Source: Candidatus Kuenenia stuttgartensis (GTDB lineage Bacteria > Planctomycetota > Planctomycetia > Isosphaerales > Isosphaeraceae). From it: DNA of 35,823 nucleotides. Position 1 is the stretch's first letter. Each line of letters starts with the position of its first letter. The notes below the pieces were generated by a model. That model made no database searches. It saw nothing but the letters and a program-made list of their open reading frames with translations, and was not told the DNA's origin. Location of the stretch: positions 1-35,823 of the forward strand of contig CAMBZY010000001.1 in NCBI GenBank assembly GCA_945872325.1. Reading direction: 5' to 3'. The position numbers were made by a program, and so were the translations under genes. Positions 1 through 7,426 of the stretch are shown piece after piece.

Positions 1-375
1 GGTGGCTATCGTGGAGTGATTGAACGGTTGAAAACGCCTGACTTTCATAGCGAAAGCAGTGATGTACCCGTCTGGTCGCCGAGCGGCAAGCACGTTTACT
101 ATACGGCTAAAGTGGGAGAAAGCATTGAGTTGATGCGTGTTTCGCCAACAGGTGAACCAGAGCAGTTGACACATTCCAAGCCAGGTACAAAGCACTATCA
201 TCCCTCGGTTTCACCTGATGGAAATTGGGTTTTGTTTGGATCAGACCGGAGCGGAATCATGCAGCTTTATGTCGCCAGAGCCGATGGCCAGGCCGCTTAT
301 CCGATCACCAGTGTCCCTGCGAATTCTTGTGCCATGCACGGTTCGTGGCAGCCAAAACCACCGAATTCAAAATGA
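1..375 (+). CDS. TolB/PD40-type beta-propeller protein, C-terminal part (5' truncated)
   Basis: The reading frame is open from base 1, so only the last 124 codons are present. Two PD40/WD40-like blades are visible, with the cores VWSPSGKHVYYTA and SVSPDGNWVLFGSDR, each followed by a strand of the type IELMRVSPTGEPEQLT or QLYVARADG. Such repeats form the propeller of TolB and of many exported planctomycete proteins that bind ligands or partners; the catalytic or anchoring part, if any, lies upstream of the window. It is convergent with the kinase gene and is followed by a large palindrome that could stop transcription. It could equally be the tail of a peptidase or of another PD40 protein, so the specific role is unknown. 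Confidence 0.75.
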   Translation, partial: GGYRGVIERLKTPDFHSESSDVPVWSPSGKHVYYTAKVGESIELMRVSPTGEPEQLTHSKPGTKHYHPSVSPDGNWVLFGSDRSGIMQLYVARADGQAAYPITSVPANSCAMHGSWQPKPPNSK

Positions 376-422
376 TCCTTAGGAACGGGTAGAAAATAAC
401 GTCCGCCTTTTTGGCCAATCGT

Positions 423-441
423 AGCCAAGCACAACTTGGCT
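423..441. repeat. Short perfect hairpin, 7-bp stem
   Basis: AGCCAAG (423-429) and CTTGGCT (435-441) form a perfect 7-bp stem around a 5-base loop. It stands just left of the larger palindrome between two convergent genes and may belong to the same repeat or to a transcription stop. Confidence 0.5.
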
Positions 442-447
442 GTTATC

Positions 448-519
448 TAGCCGGTCTTGGCGCTAGCCCCGGTTGGTTTTGTAAATCGCCGAAACCGGGG
501 GCTAGCGTCCTGCGGTTAG
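448..519. repeat. REP-like palindromic element in a convergent intergenic region
   Basis: The core arms are CGCTAGCCCCGGTT (461-474) and AACCGGGGGCTAGCG (493-507). They pair over about 14 bp with a single bulged base. Outside them CTAGCCGG (from 448) faces CGGTTAG (513-519), giving an imperfect extended stem of about 72 bp in total. From memory, intergenic palindromes with a GCTAGCCCCGG-type core are common in planctomycete genomes; this was not searched. It lies between two convergent genes, so it may also act as a bidirectional transcription stop. It has no coding potential of its own. Confidence 0.6.
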
Positions 520-579
520 ATTCAAATGCGGACATCGTGGGTTATCGCCATCACCCCGGAATCTGGCATGCGCCCTGTT

Positions 580-3500
580 TTATTTCAGCCCAAGCTCTTC
601 AATCTTGCTTTCAATTCGCTGAAAGTCCCATTTTACAATACGTTTATCTTCCTCAACGACAAAAAGCTCATGGCCCTTTGGCCCCCAAACGACCGGAGTT
701 GAGGACGGATTGTCTACAGGCAGGCTCAGATAACGGATCGGTTGTTTGTTGAGATCCCAAATGGAGATCTCCCTGCGTCCTACAACGGCCAGAAATGATT
801 GGTTGCCAGGCATAAAACTCAGGTCAGTGATCACATTCGAATCAGGTTCTTCAACTGTACCAACACGAAACGAAGTGCTCACTTTCCATGAGCGAACATG
901 GATCAGAGTGACCACTCCCTCGCGATTGCCCAAGGCTAGAATGGTGCCATCCGGAGAAAGGGCAAGGGCGTTAACATCTGTAGTTGGTGATCCGCTGGGT
1001 AATGGCTTTTTGTGCGCTCTCCAAATTGGCCCTGTCGCGGTTTGCTGATGTTCTTCAATTTCCCAAAACTCCCAACTGTTGCCACGAATCAGAGCTATCT
1101 GATCACCTTCCGGGACCACATTCAGTCGTTTGGAAAATGGCGTGAACCCGCGAAATCCAGCCATACTGCCAAACGCTTGATCAGGTCTTGGCGGAGGCGG
1201 TTCTGGACGACCTCGATCTCGATCTTTTCTTTCCGTGTCCGGTTGCCCTTGAGATTTCCGTCTCTCGGATTTTTCTCTTTCGGCTGGATTTTCATCACGT
1301 CCAGCCCTTTGATTTTGCGGGAATCCCTGTCTCTCAGACGAATCAGGCACAATCGGTGCAAATTGATTTCCTGTGAGTGGATCCAACAGGTAAAGCATCG
1401 CCCCTCGCGAGGTGAACGTACGACCAGATTGGCTGGCAAACACCAGTCCACTTGGCATCCGAGTCAGGCCAAATCCACGCATTGACCACGCGTCATCGGC
1501 TTGTTCAGGCAAACTAAAATCAGCAGTCGCGTTTACCAGGTCTGGCGATTCCGGAGTCCACTGATCCCATCGTTTTACGGTTCGATCATTGAGTGTCCAG
1601 AGCCGGCCTTGCGGATCCGTTCGTACTGTGCTGAAACGATCTTTTGACTCGCTGGAGTGGAGCTGACGCATCGGTCCTTCGCCGGGAGCGTCATACCAGA
1701 CCTGCCCTGTCAATATTTGAGCCAGAATCGTGGGCGAATTTTCGGAACCATGAAGTGCCATATTGATCACAGGCTCAGGAGTTGTGGCAACAAGCCTTTT
1801 GGCAAGTGGCTCGTTGATCGACCAGGTGCGCAAACCGCCCTTTCGAGCATCATGAAACGACGCCAAAAGTCGATCCCCGCTGGCTGTGAATGCGAGATGA
1901 TCAGCTTGTCCGGTTGTGGCCAGAGTCGCCACAGCCTCTCCGGAATCGACATCCCAAAGCTCGATTCCAGAGGTCCGACCCGAAGCGGCTATCATGTTCC
2001 GGTCAGGGGCAAACCGAATCTGCCGAATCACTCCAAGCTGAGTTCCAAGTGTGGGTAATGCCACTGCCGACCAGCTACTTTCCGACTTCTCCTGCTTGAT
2101 TTCGTTACGCCAAAGCCGGATCGATCCCCCTCCTGCGACAGCCAGAAGACGCTGGGGACCTGCGGCAATCGTCGAAACCGGCACCTGTGCGGAGAGACTT
2201 CCAAGTTCACGACCATCCGAGGTATCGAGAATCCGAATCTGCTCTTCAAATAAATGGCTCACCGCAACCCATCCACCATCAGGGCTTATGGACAAAACTG
2301 GCCAGATGAACCGCCCGCGTTCGGCGGCTGGTTTGATCCGCTCCAGAATCAACGGTTTTGATTCAGGCTTATCCAAATCATGAATACAGATTAGAAATTC
2401 ATCGGTGGGGCGTAACGGACCGAACGGAAAGACTCGGCCACTGGATGAGCCTGGGGTGGTCAAGTCAGGATGAAATTCAATCGTCAGGATCCGCGATTTT
2501 GCACCCACTGGCTGAACGGCCAGAATGGTGTTTTGATCCGGACTTCGCCATTCACCACGTGGCTCAGCTGTTTGGCTGTCCACCCAGATAATACTCCGTC
2601 CATCGGGCCTGACCACTCCAAGCATGGGTCCAATGGAGACCATGACCAGACTGGATCGTCTTGAAAGTACACCACCTGGAATTAAATTATCCGGCCCACC
2701 ACGACCAGGCCCTGATTGGTCTCTTGTATCCAACCACGCGGAACCTTCAAAGAGCTTTTCGAGAAGCACTTCCGAGCGTTTTTTCCCGGTGGTGATATCC
2801 CAGATAATCAGACTTTTTCGATCGCCGCTCACCGTAGCAGCACGATCATCGCCGGTGATCATTTCGAATCCAGCCAGGCGATCCTCAATGAGCGAAAGTT
2901 CTGGATGAACATCGCTTAAGGAGAGTGCCGCCACCACTTCATCGCGGAGCTTGGCCTTCAGTTCCGGCTCTGGATCATATGCGACAGCTTCTTGAACCAG
3001 ATTTAAAATCGTGCGTCGCCGATCTGGAACAGCGGACATGCGAACGAGTGAGGCCTCGCGCCATAACTGGTTACGCATGGCAGATCTGGCCTTGCCAAGC
3101 GCGGTTTTTTCACCATCCAGAGCGACTTGAGTCTGAACCCGGGCGAGCAAAGCATCGTCCCTCTCAATCGTCACGCGTCGATATGCAAATGACGCAATTC
3201 CGATAATGACGGAAACAGCCACCACGGATACCAATGTGACCGCTGGATGCCTCTGGGAAAGCCTCCACATCCGACCAACAGCCCCAATCCGCCGCGCCTT
3301 CACGGGTTCGTATCGCAGGAAACGCTCAAGATCGTCGGCGAGTTCAGCTCCAGTTGCATACCGATCTTCAGGGCGACGCGCCATGGCCTTGAGAACGATG
3401 GTTTCAAGATCCCTCGAAATTCTTGGCTCAATCAGATGAGGTGGAGTTGGCGATTCAGTCAGGATCTTGCGAATCACCTCATCGCTGGTCTCACCATCGA

Positions 3501-4599
3501 ACGGTGGGCGTGATGTCAGAAGTTCATACAGGGTGGCTCCAAGGCTATAAATATCGGTGCGATGGTCCACCACTTTTCGGGCAGCCTGCTCTGGGCTGGT
3601 GTAGCGTGGAGTACCTAAAACACCGTCACCACGAGAAAGGCCAGGGTCATCGAGCCGAAGGGCCAAACCAAAGTCGGCGACCCAGATTGTTCCAGATGTA
3701 TCAAGAATCAGGTTGGAAGGCTTGATGTCGCGGTGAATCACCTGACGTTTATGAGCATAGTCAAGCGCCATGGCAGCCTGACAGCCAATCTGTGCAACCC
3801 ATCGTGTGAATCCATACCAATCCGGATTCAGAGCAATCTGATCACTTGATTTGGTGGAACCCTGCGCCTGACCGACTGAATTCGATTTCTGAATGACGAT
3901 CGAGCGATTTTCATGGTCGGACGAATTCTCAAGATTTGGAGTCTTGTCAAAATCCTGAGTACTCGCTGAGATCGCTACTGGCAAATGCTTTACAACCGAT
4001 TCGCCACGGCGTCGACGGATCAGCCAGTCAAGGCCTTCGCCGTCGATCTTCTGCATGGCGTAATAGCACGTGGAGCCGGATTGCCCCACATCAAAAACAG
4101 GCACAATATTCGTATGGTGAAGGCCGGCTGAGGTGCGAGCCTCGTTGATGAACCGGCGGCGGGCCGATCCACCTGACCAAGGCTTGAGAATTTTCAACGC
4201 CACAGGGCGATCCAGATCGACGTGGACCGCCTCATAAACGACCCCCATTCCACCACGACCAAGTTCGCGCACAATCCGATAACCAGCCAGGCTATAACCC
4301 GGCTTTAACAAAGTGGTTTCGGGAGAGTCGGTGCTTGTAGAGGAGTTACCAAGACGTGCTGTTGAACCGCCTGAACTGAGCAGGCCACGCATCATGGCAA
4401 GCCCTTCAAGAGCGTTTCGCAGTTCATCTCCTAAATCGGGATACTCTGCAAGAAACTTCTGGAGGTCTGGTGGATGACCCAATTCCTCGGTTTGAGAAAG
4501 ATAATCCTCAACAGCATCACCAAGATCCTGAACGGCTTCGTCAGTCGACTTCGTGGCGACCAAAGAATCGTCTGGTTCGATATTGGGAACCTCAGGCAT
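580..4599 (-). CDS. Membrane Ser/Thr protein kinase with C-terminal WD40-like propeller
   Basis: A 1339-residue kinase. An N-terminal segment (about 25-70) with FLAEYPDLGDELRNALEGL resembles the leader region of other planctomycete kinases. The Hanks-type domain shows the glycine loop GRGGMG (114-119), Lys136 in VALK, HRDIKPSN (catalytic Asp291), DFG (Asp309) and a TSPE activation-segment end (about 335-337), so it should be active. One transmembrane helix (about 452-473) places the kinase in the cytoplasm and the tail of about 860 residues outside. The tail holds degenerate WD40-type repeats (for example LALSPDGTILALGNREG) and a charged, proline-rich linker. The ATG at 4599 is chosen over the in-frame GTG at 4605 because AAGGGG lies 8 bases before it. 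The ECF sigma gene lies about 130 bp upstream on the same strand, a recurrent kinase-sigma arrangement. An unusual insertion interrupts the catalytic domain (about residues 201-260). Confidence 0.93.
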   Translation of the reverse strand: MPEVPNIEPDDSLVATKSTDEAVQDLGDAVEDYLSQTEELGHPPDLQKFLAEYPDLGDELRNALEGLAMMRGLLSSGGSTARLGNSSTSTDSPETTLLKPGYSLAGYRIVRELGRGGMGVVYEAVHVDLDRPVALKILKPWSGGSARRRFINEARTSAGLHHTNIVPVFDVGQSGSTCYYAMQKIDGEGLDWLIRRRRGESVVKHLPVAISASTQDFDKTPNLENSSDHENRSIVIQKSNSVGQAQGSTKSSDQIALNPDWYGFTRWVAQIGCQAAMALDYAHKRQVIHRDIKPSNLILDTSGTIWVADFGLALRLDDPGLSRGDGVLGTPRYTSPEQAARKVVDHRTDIYSLGATLYELLTSRPPFDGETSDEVIRKILTESPTPPHLIEPRISRDLETIVLKAMARRPEDRYATGAELADDLERFLRYEPVKARRIGAVGRMWRLSQRHPAVTLVSVVAVSVIIGIASFAYRRVTIERDDALLARVQTQVALDGEKTALGKARSAMRNQLWREASLVRMSAVPDRRRTILNLVQEAVAYDPEPELKAKLRDEVVAALSLSDVHPELSLIEDRLAGFEMITGDDRAATVSGDRKSLIIWDITTGKKRSEVLLEKLFEGSAWLDTRDQSGPGRGGPDNLIPGGVLSRRSSLVMVSIGPMLGVVRPDGRSIIWVDSQTAEPRGEWRSPDQNTILAVQPVGAKSRILTIEFHPDLTTPGSSSGRVFPFGPLRPTDEFLICIHDLDKPESKPLILERIKPAAERGRFIWPVLSISPDGGWVAVSHLFEEQIRILDTSDGRELGSLSAQVPVSTIAAGPQRLLAVAGGGSIRLWRNEIKQEKSESSWSAVALPTLGTQLGVIRQIRFAPDRNMIAASGRTSGIELWDVDSGEAVATLATTGQADHLAFTASGDRLLASFHDARKGGLRTWSINEPLAKRLVATTPEPVINMALHGSENSPTILAQILTGQVWYDAPGEGPMRQLHSSESKDRFSTVRTDPQGRLWTLNDRTVKRWDQWTPESPDLVNATADFSLPEQADDAWSMRGFGLTRMPSGLVFASQSGRTFTSRGAMLYLLDPLTGNQFAPIVPDSSERQGFPQNQRAGRDENPAEREKSERRKSQGQPDTERKDRDRGRPEPPPPRPDQAFGSMAGFRGFTPFSKRLNVVPEGDQIALIRGNSWEFWEIEEHQQTATGPIWRAHKKPLPSGSPTTDVNALALSPDGTILALGNREGVVTLIHVRSWKVSTSFRVGTVEEPDSNVITDLSFMPGNQSFLAVVGRREISIWDLNKQPIRYLSLPVDNPSSTPVVWGPKGHELFVVEEDKRIVKWDFQRIESKIEELGLK

Positions 4600-4735
4600 G
4601 GCCACGGCCCCTTTTTTTGACTCTTAATTCGATGTGACGTGTCTAGGAATTGCTTCTATAGTATATCAGCGTCAGCAATTCCGAATCAGGCGGATTTATT
4701 CGGTTGGAAACCGTAATTTTATACAAACCAATCGG

Positions 4736-5392
4736 TCAGTGAGTTTCTGTTCCCATCGACTTGCGGAGACTTGCCAAGCCTTTGGCCCACATCCCTCGAA
4801 TCACTTTTCGCGTGACTCCAAAGTGCTGGCCAATCGCGTCAAACGAAATCCCTTCCACATGATATAGCCAGAGAACTTCGGCTTGATCGTTTGGAAGTTT
4901 GGTCAAAGCGTCTGCCAAAAGCACTGTGGCTTCGCGACGGATAGCCGCTTCGCTAGGGCTTGTCTGGCTTAAGGTGAGAAGCTCTGCCAGATTGCCAGAT
5001 CGGCCGCCGGCTTCAGGAGAGCCTCCCAAAGCACCCGTCAATCCTGACATCGGAGCATCCAGAGGCCATGGAGCATCGCCCCCACCGCGCTTAACCCGAC
5101 TGTGATAGCGGCCAAGATCCGCAAGTTTCTGCGCAATCAATCGCCTCAACCAGCCGACCAGAGCCACTTCATCCTGACCTGTAAATGCGGGAAATTGGCG
5201 AATCACTTCGATCAAAGTTTCTTGAATAACGTCCGAAAGCTCCACTCGTTCACGAAGCCTGGGACCAAGTCCCGTGCGGGCAAGCATGCGCAAATAATTG
5301 CGGTACATGTCGCAAAGAGTGCCAAGCGCGTCTGTCTCACCCGATCTGGCTCGAGCCACCAGTATCATCGGATCGAGGTCATCGTTACTCAA
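4736..5392 (-). CDS. ECF-type RNA polymerase sigma factor (kinase-linked planctomycete type)
   Basis: 218 residues with the two sigma regions of the ECF group. Region 2 contains the segment DVIQETLIEVIRQFPAF and then GWLRRLIAQKLADLGRYH. Region 4 contains LPNDQAEVLWLYHVEGISFDAIGQHFGV followed by a helix-turn-helix and GLASLRKSM. A disordered Gly/Pro-rich linker joins them. The predicted start is TTG (5392), giving MSNDDLDPMILVARARSGE, which matches the usual N-terminus of planctomycete ECF factors; no clear Shine-Dalgarno is visible. The next gene on the same strand is the Ser/Thr kinase, so the two are probably co-transcribed and the kinase may control this factor or its partner. No anti-sigma gene is adjacent. 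Target promoters cannot be read from the window. Confidence 0.9.
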   Translation of the reverse strand: MSNDDLDPMILVARARSGETDALGTLCDMYRNYLRMLARTGLGPRLRERVELSDVIQETLIEVIRQFPAFTGQDEVALVGWLRRLIAQKLADLGRYHSRVKRGGGDAPWPLDAPMSGLTGALGGSPEAGGRSGNLAELLTLSQTSPSEAAIRREATVLLADALTKLPNDQAEVLWLYHVEGISFDAIGQHFGVTRKVIRGMWAKGLASLRKSMGTETH

Positions 5393-5433
5393 ATGCTGTG
5401 ACCATAGAGGATTTTAAGGCGATGAATCGCACC

Positions 5434-5498
5434 TCCACAACCCATGCAGGGTCGCAAAACCGATTCCGTTTTGGAACCGAAAGTGCGACCCATGTGGA
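5434..5498. repeat. Multi-tier inverted repeat upstream of the ECF sigma gene
   Basis: TCCACA (5434-5439) pairs with TGTGGA (5493-5498), GGGTCGCA (5449-5456) pairs perfectly with TGCGACCC (5484-5491), and TTCC/GGAA (5464-5467/5473-5476) can form an inner tip. It lies between the stop of the PEP-CTERM gene and the start of the sigma gene, both on the minus strand. It could be a terminator without a T-tract, a 5' leader structure or an operator. Confidence 0.5.
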
Positions 5499-5537
5499 AG
5501 AGTCAGTTTCTAGTCGAACCGAACTGCACAGCGATTG

Positions 5538-6209
5538 TCAAGCCCGGTTCAATTTGAGTTGACGGCGGCGTGCCATCCAGGCCAGAGAAATTCCCGATAC
5601 CAGTACAGCCAAAGTGGATGGCTCAGGCACGGGTACTGCGGATGGGTTGGCCAATGTGAGCCAGCTCATTGTGACATTCGTTGTGGCTGCAGAGTTTACA
5701 ACAAATGGTCCGATTCCACTGAGAAAAGTGCGATTATCGGGAAGGCCACCTTGAACGATATCCACCCAGGGATCCACTGGATCAAACGATGCAACAACCG
5801 ATGAATAATCGGTACCGGTGATGGAACCATTCAATCGGCCCTTGAGCACGATTGGCTGAAGGTTGCTGGTATACCAGTTGCTGTTGAGTTGCAGGCCGGT
5901 TGGAAGGATCGAGATCGAGAACGGTGTGTTCGTGTAAGTTGTGGACATGCCGGGTGGGAGCGGCGAGGTCAGGAATTGACCCAGATATCGGGAACCTGTT
6001 GTGCCCCAGATTGGATTTGCCTGGCTTTTGTAGCTGATGGCGTTAAACCCGGTGACACCATCCAAGCCAACCTGGCCAGAGGTGGTGAAGCCAAAACTGG
6101 TGACAGGGTCAGAGATGATCCCGGCTTGTGATGTCAGTGAGAAACTGGCTGCAAGGATGAGTGCAGAAAGAATTTGTTTAGCGTGAGCTTTGAACTGGAA
6201 CTTGATCAT
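5538..6209 (-). CDS. PEP-CTERM sorting domain protein (paralogue 1)
   Basis: A 223-residue secreted protein. The first 30 residues form a signal peptide (ALILAASFSLTSQAG). The C-terminus has the PEP-CTERM tripartite tail: VPVPEPSTLAV, then a hydrophobic helix, then the basic end ARRRQ. In bacteria with exosortase this tail is recognised, cleaved and used to anchor or release proteins at the envelope. The middle is a beta-rich domain with no recognised function that is clearly related to the product of the next gene (shared GVTG, TPFSI, PIVLKGRLNGSITG and SFD segments). The ATG at 6209 has AGGAGA about 10 bases upstream, and that site lies partly in a hairpin. No exosortase gene is in the window. 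Confidence 0.9.
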   Translation of the reverse strand: MIKFQFKAHAKQILSALILAASFSLTSQAGIISDPVTSFGFTTSGQVGLDGVTGFNAISYKSQANPIWGTTGSRYLGQFLTSPLPPGMSTTYTNTPFSISILPTGLQLNSNWYTSNLQPIVLKGRLNGSITGTDYSSVVASFDPVDPWVDIVQGGLPDNRTFLSGIGPFVVNSAATTNVTMSWLTLANPSAVPVPEPSTLAVLVSGISLAWMARRRQLKLNRA

Positions 6210-6221
6210 GGATGTAAATCT

Positions 6222-6238
6222 CCTGATGTCAATTCAGG
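6222..6238 (-). promoter_or_regulatory. Hairpin overlapping the Shine-Dalgarno of PEP-CTERM paralogue 1
   Basis: On the minus strand, CCTGA and TCAGG form a 5-bp stem around a 7-base loop. The 3' arm runs directly into the AGGAGA ribosome binding site of the gene starting at 6209. Pairing would hide part of that site. The stem is short, so a regulatory role is only a suggestion. Confidence 0.35.
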
Positions 6239-6256
6239 TTAGTGATGTCGAAAGGT

Positions 6257-6297
6257 GAGACGGGCCTGATAGAAATCGAGTTCATTTCAACCGTCTC
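6257..6297. repeat. Inverted repeat GAGACGG/CCGTCTC
   Basis: GAGACGG (6257-6263) and CCGTCTC (6291-6297) are perfect 7-bp arms 27 bases apart, in the leader region of PEP-CTERM paralogue 1 and about 50 bases above its start. It could be a leader structure or a regulator site. Confidence 0.35.
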
Positions 6298-6329
6298 TGA
6301 TTGAGCGAAAGTGATTGAATTTGAGAAAA

Positions 6330-6363
6330 CCGAAGGCGGGGTCGATTTTGAACCCCGCTTCGG
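6330..6363 (-). terminator. Intrinsic terminator after PEP-CTERM paralogue 2 (possibly bidirectional)
   Basis: CCGAAGGCGGGG (6330-6341) and CCCCGCTTCGG (6353-6363) form an 11-bp GC-rich stem with one bulge and an 11-base loop. Downstream on the minus strand it is followed by TTTT, and on the plus strand a run of seven T lies 7 bases further on. It should end transcripts from the gene at 6441-7085 and separate the two paralogues into different transcripts. Confidence 0.75.
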
Positions 6364-6440
6364 AAATTGTTTTTTTGCTGCATTTGGAGAGCAATCCTGT
6401 CATGGATCAGGGCCGAATGCGACTTCGGTACGGATTCAGA

Positions 6441-7085
6441 TCAGACCGTCTGACGACGGCGACGATGCCAGACCAAACCAGCGGCACCAAGGCCGAAGAT
6501 CATGATCGAAGCTGGCTCAGGAACGGGAACTGGGGAAACCACCATCAGTGATTGGGCGGTTGTACGACCACCATTTGTGGTGGAAGGAACCAGTGTCAGG
6601 TTGCTGTCCAGGTTGACAAGCGTGTTGCTGTAACCATTGGTGAGGAACTCAGGGATTGGCTTCTGATCGAAGCTGACCATGAGGTCGGACTGGCTGGCGC
6701 CAGTGACGGATCCATTGATCTTGCCGGTCAGAACAATCGGCGTGGTGCTTGGATCGACGGAATTGCCGTCCACAGAGTTCACCAGGTAGGTGATCGAAAA
6801 AGGTGTGTCAGCATAGGTGGTTGTGACACCTGATGGCAGTGCAGCCACCATGAACTCGCCAAGGCTGAATGACGATGGTGTGGTGAATTGGCCGCTGGGC
6901 ACGCTATTGAAGCTAACCACAGGTGTACCGGTGACTCCATTGGTGTCAATCGCACCGGAAGTCGCGTAGCTCATTAAAACTTTAGCAGACTGGGAAGGGC
7001 TTGATGCAGCCTGAGCCATACCGGCCAGACCAAGAACCATAGCCGTTGCCGTCATCCATACACGTGAAACGCTGAAGTGACGCAT
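6441..7085 (-). CDS. PEP-CTERM sorting domain protein (paralogue 2)
   Basis: A 214-residue secreted protein with a signal peptide at the start (ATAMVLGLAGMAQA) and a PEP-CTERM tail at the end (VPVPEPASIMIFGLGAAGLV, then the basic WHRRRR). The central domain matches paralogue 1 in order and spacing: GVTG, a SF/SY strand, a LP(P/S)G(M/V)(S/T)TTY(T/A) segment, DTPFSI, TPIVLTGKINGSVTG, then VSFD. The ATG at 7085 is preferred over the ATG at 7091 because the strong AGGAGG site is about 8 bases before the former and only 2 before the latter. A terminator follows the gene, and a perfect palindrome lies just above its ribosome binding site. The molecular role is unknown; extracellular or envelope-surface location is inferred from the tail. 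Confidence 0.9.
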   Translation of the reverse strand: MRHFSVSRVWMTATAMVLGLAGMAQAASSPSQSAKVLMSYATSGAIDTNGVTGTPVVSFNSVPSGQFTTPSSFSLGEFMVAALPSGVTTTYADTPFSITYLVNSVDGNSVDPSTTPIVLTGKINGSVTGASQSDLMVSFDQKPIPEFLTNGYSNTLVNLDSNLTLVPSTTNGGRTTAQSLMVVSPVPVPEPASIMIFGLGAAGLVWHRRRRQTV

Positions 7086-7110
7086 ATTCATTGCCTCCTG
7101 AAACCTCCAT

Positions 7111-7130
7111 GATCAAGGCAATCCTTGATC
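7111..7130 (-). promoter_or_regulatory. Perfect palindrome in the leader of PEP-CTERM paralogue 2
   Basis: GATCAAGG and CCTTGATC are perfect 8-bp arms around the 4-base loop CAAT. The element ends about 10 bases above the AGGAGG site of the downstream gene. It could be an RNA leader hairpin affecting translation or stability, or a binding site for a dimeric regulator. Confidence 0.5.
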
Positions 7131-7426
7131 CAACACAGATGCTGGACCACGCTCAACAGGAACCCGTCCAGTCAGGTCAGTCAGACCCAACCAAATGGCT
7201 AAAAATCGGGATGAAATCTTCTCATCCGAACTTCCATGCCGGATCGTGTTCCATTCGGAGTTCAACTGCTGGCATCAACAATGCCCGCCGATCTTCTCCT
7301 AAGCAACTGAGCCGAATCGTACACGACCTCAGAAATTCAGACAACCCCAAACTTTCAAATTTAATTCAAGTTTTTCTGAATCCTGACCGAAAGCCTCACC
7401 GAGGCTCTCGGTCCACGAATTCAAAA
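7131..7426. other. Intergenic region with no gene seen
   Basis: No supported coding frame lies between the leader palindrome and the end of the isomerase-like gene. The only structure noticed is a 6-bp inverted repeat, CTGGAC/GTCCAG, near 7142-7171. The promoter of PEP-CTERM paralogue 2 should lie here, but no convincing -35/-10 pair was identified. Confidence 0.5.

Noticed and set aside
411..752. Plus-strand reading frame of 113 codons
   Set aside because: It runs through the palindromic repeat and antisense to the kinase end, has no ribosome site and no protein-like pattern.
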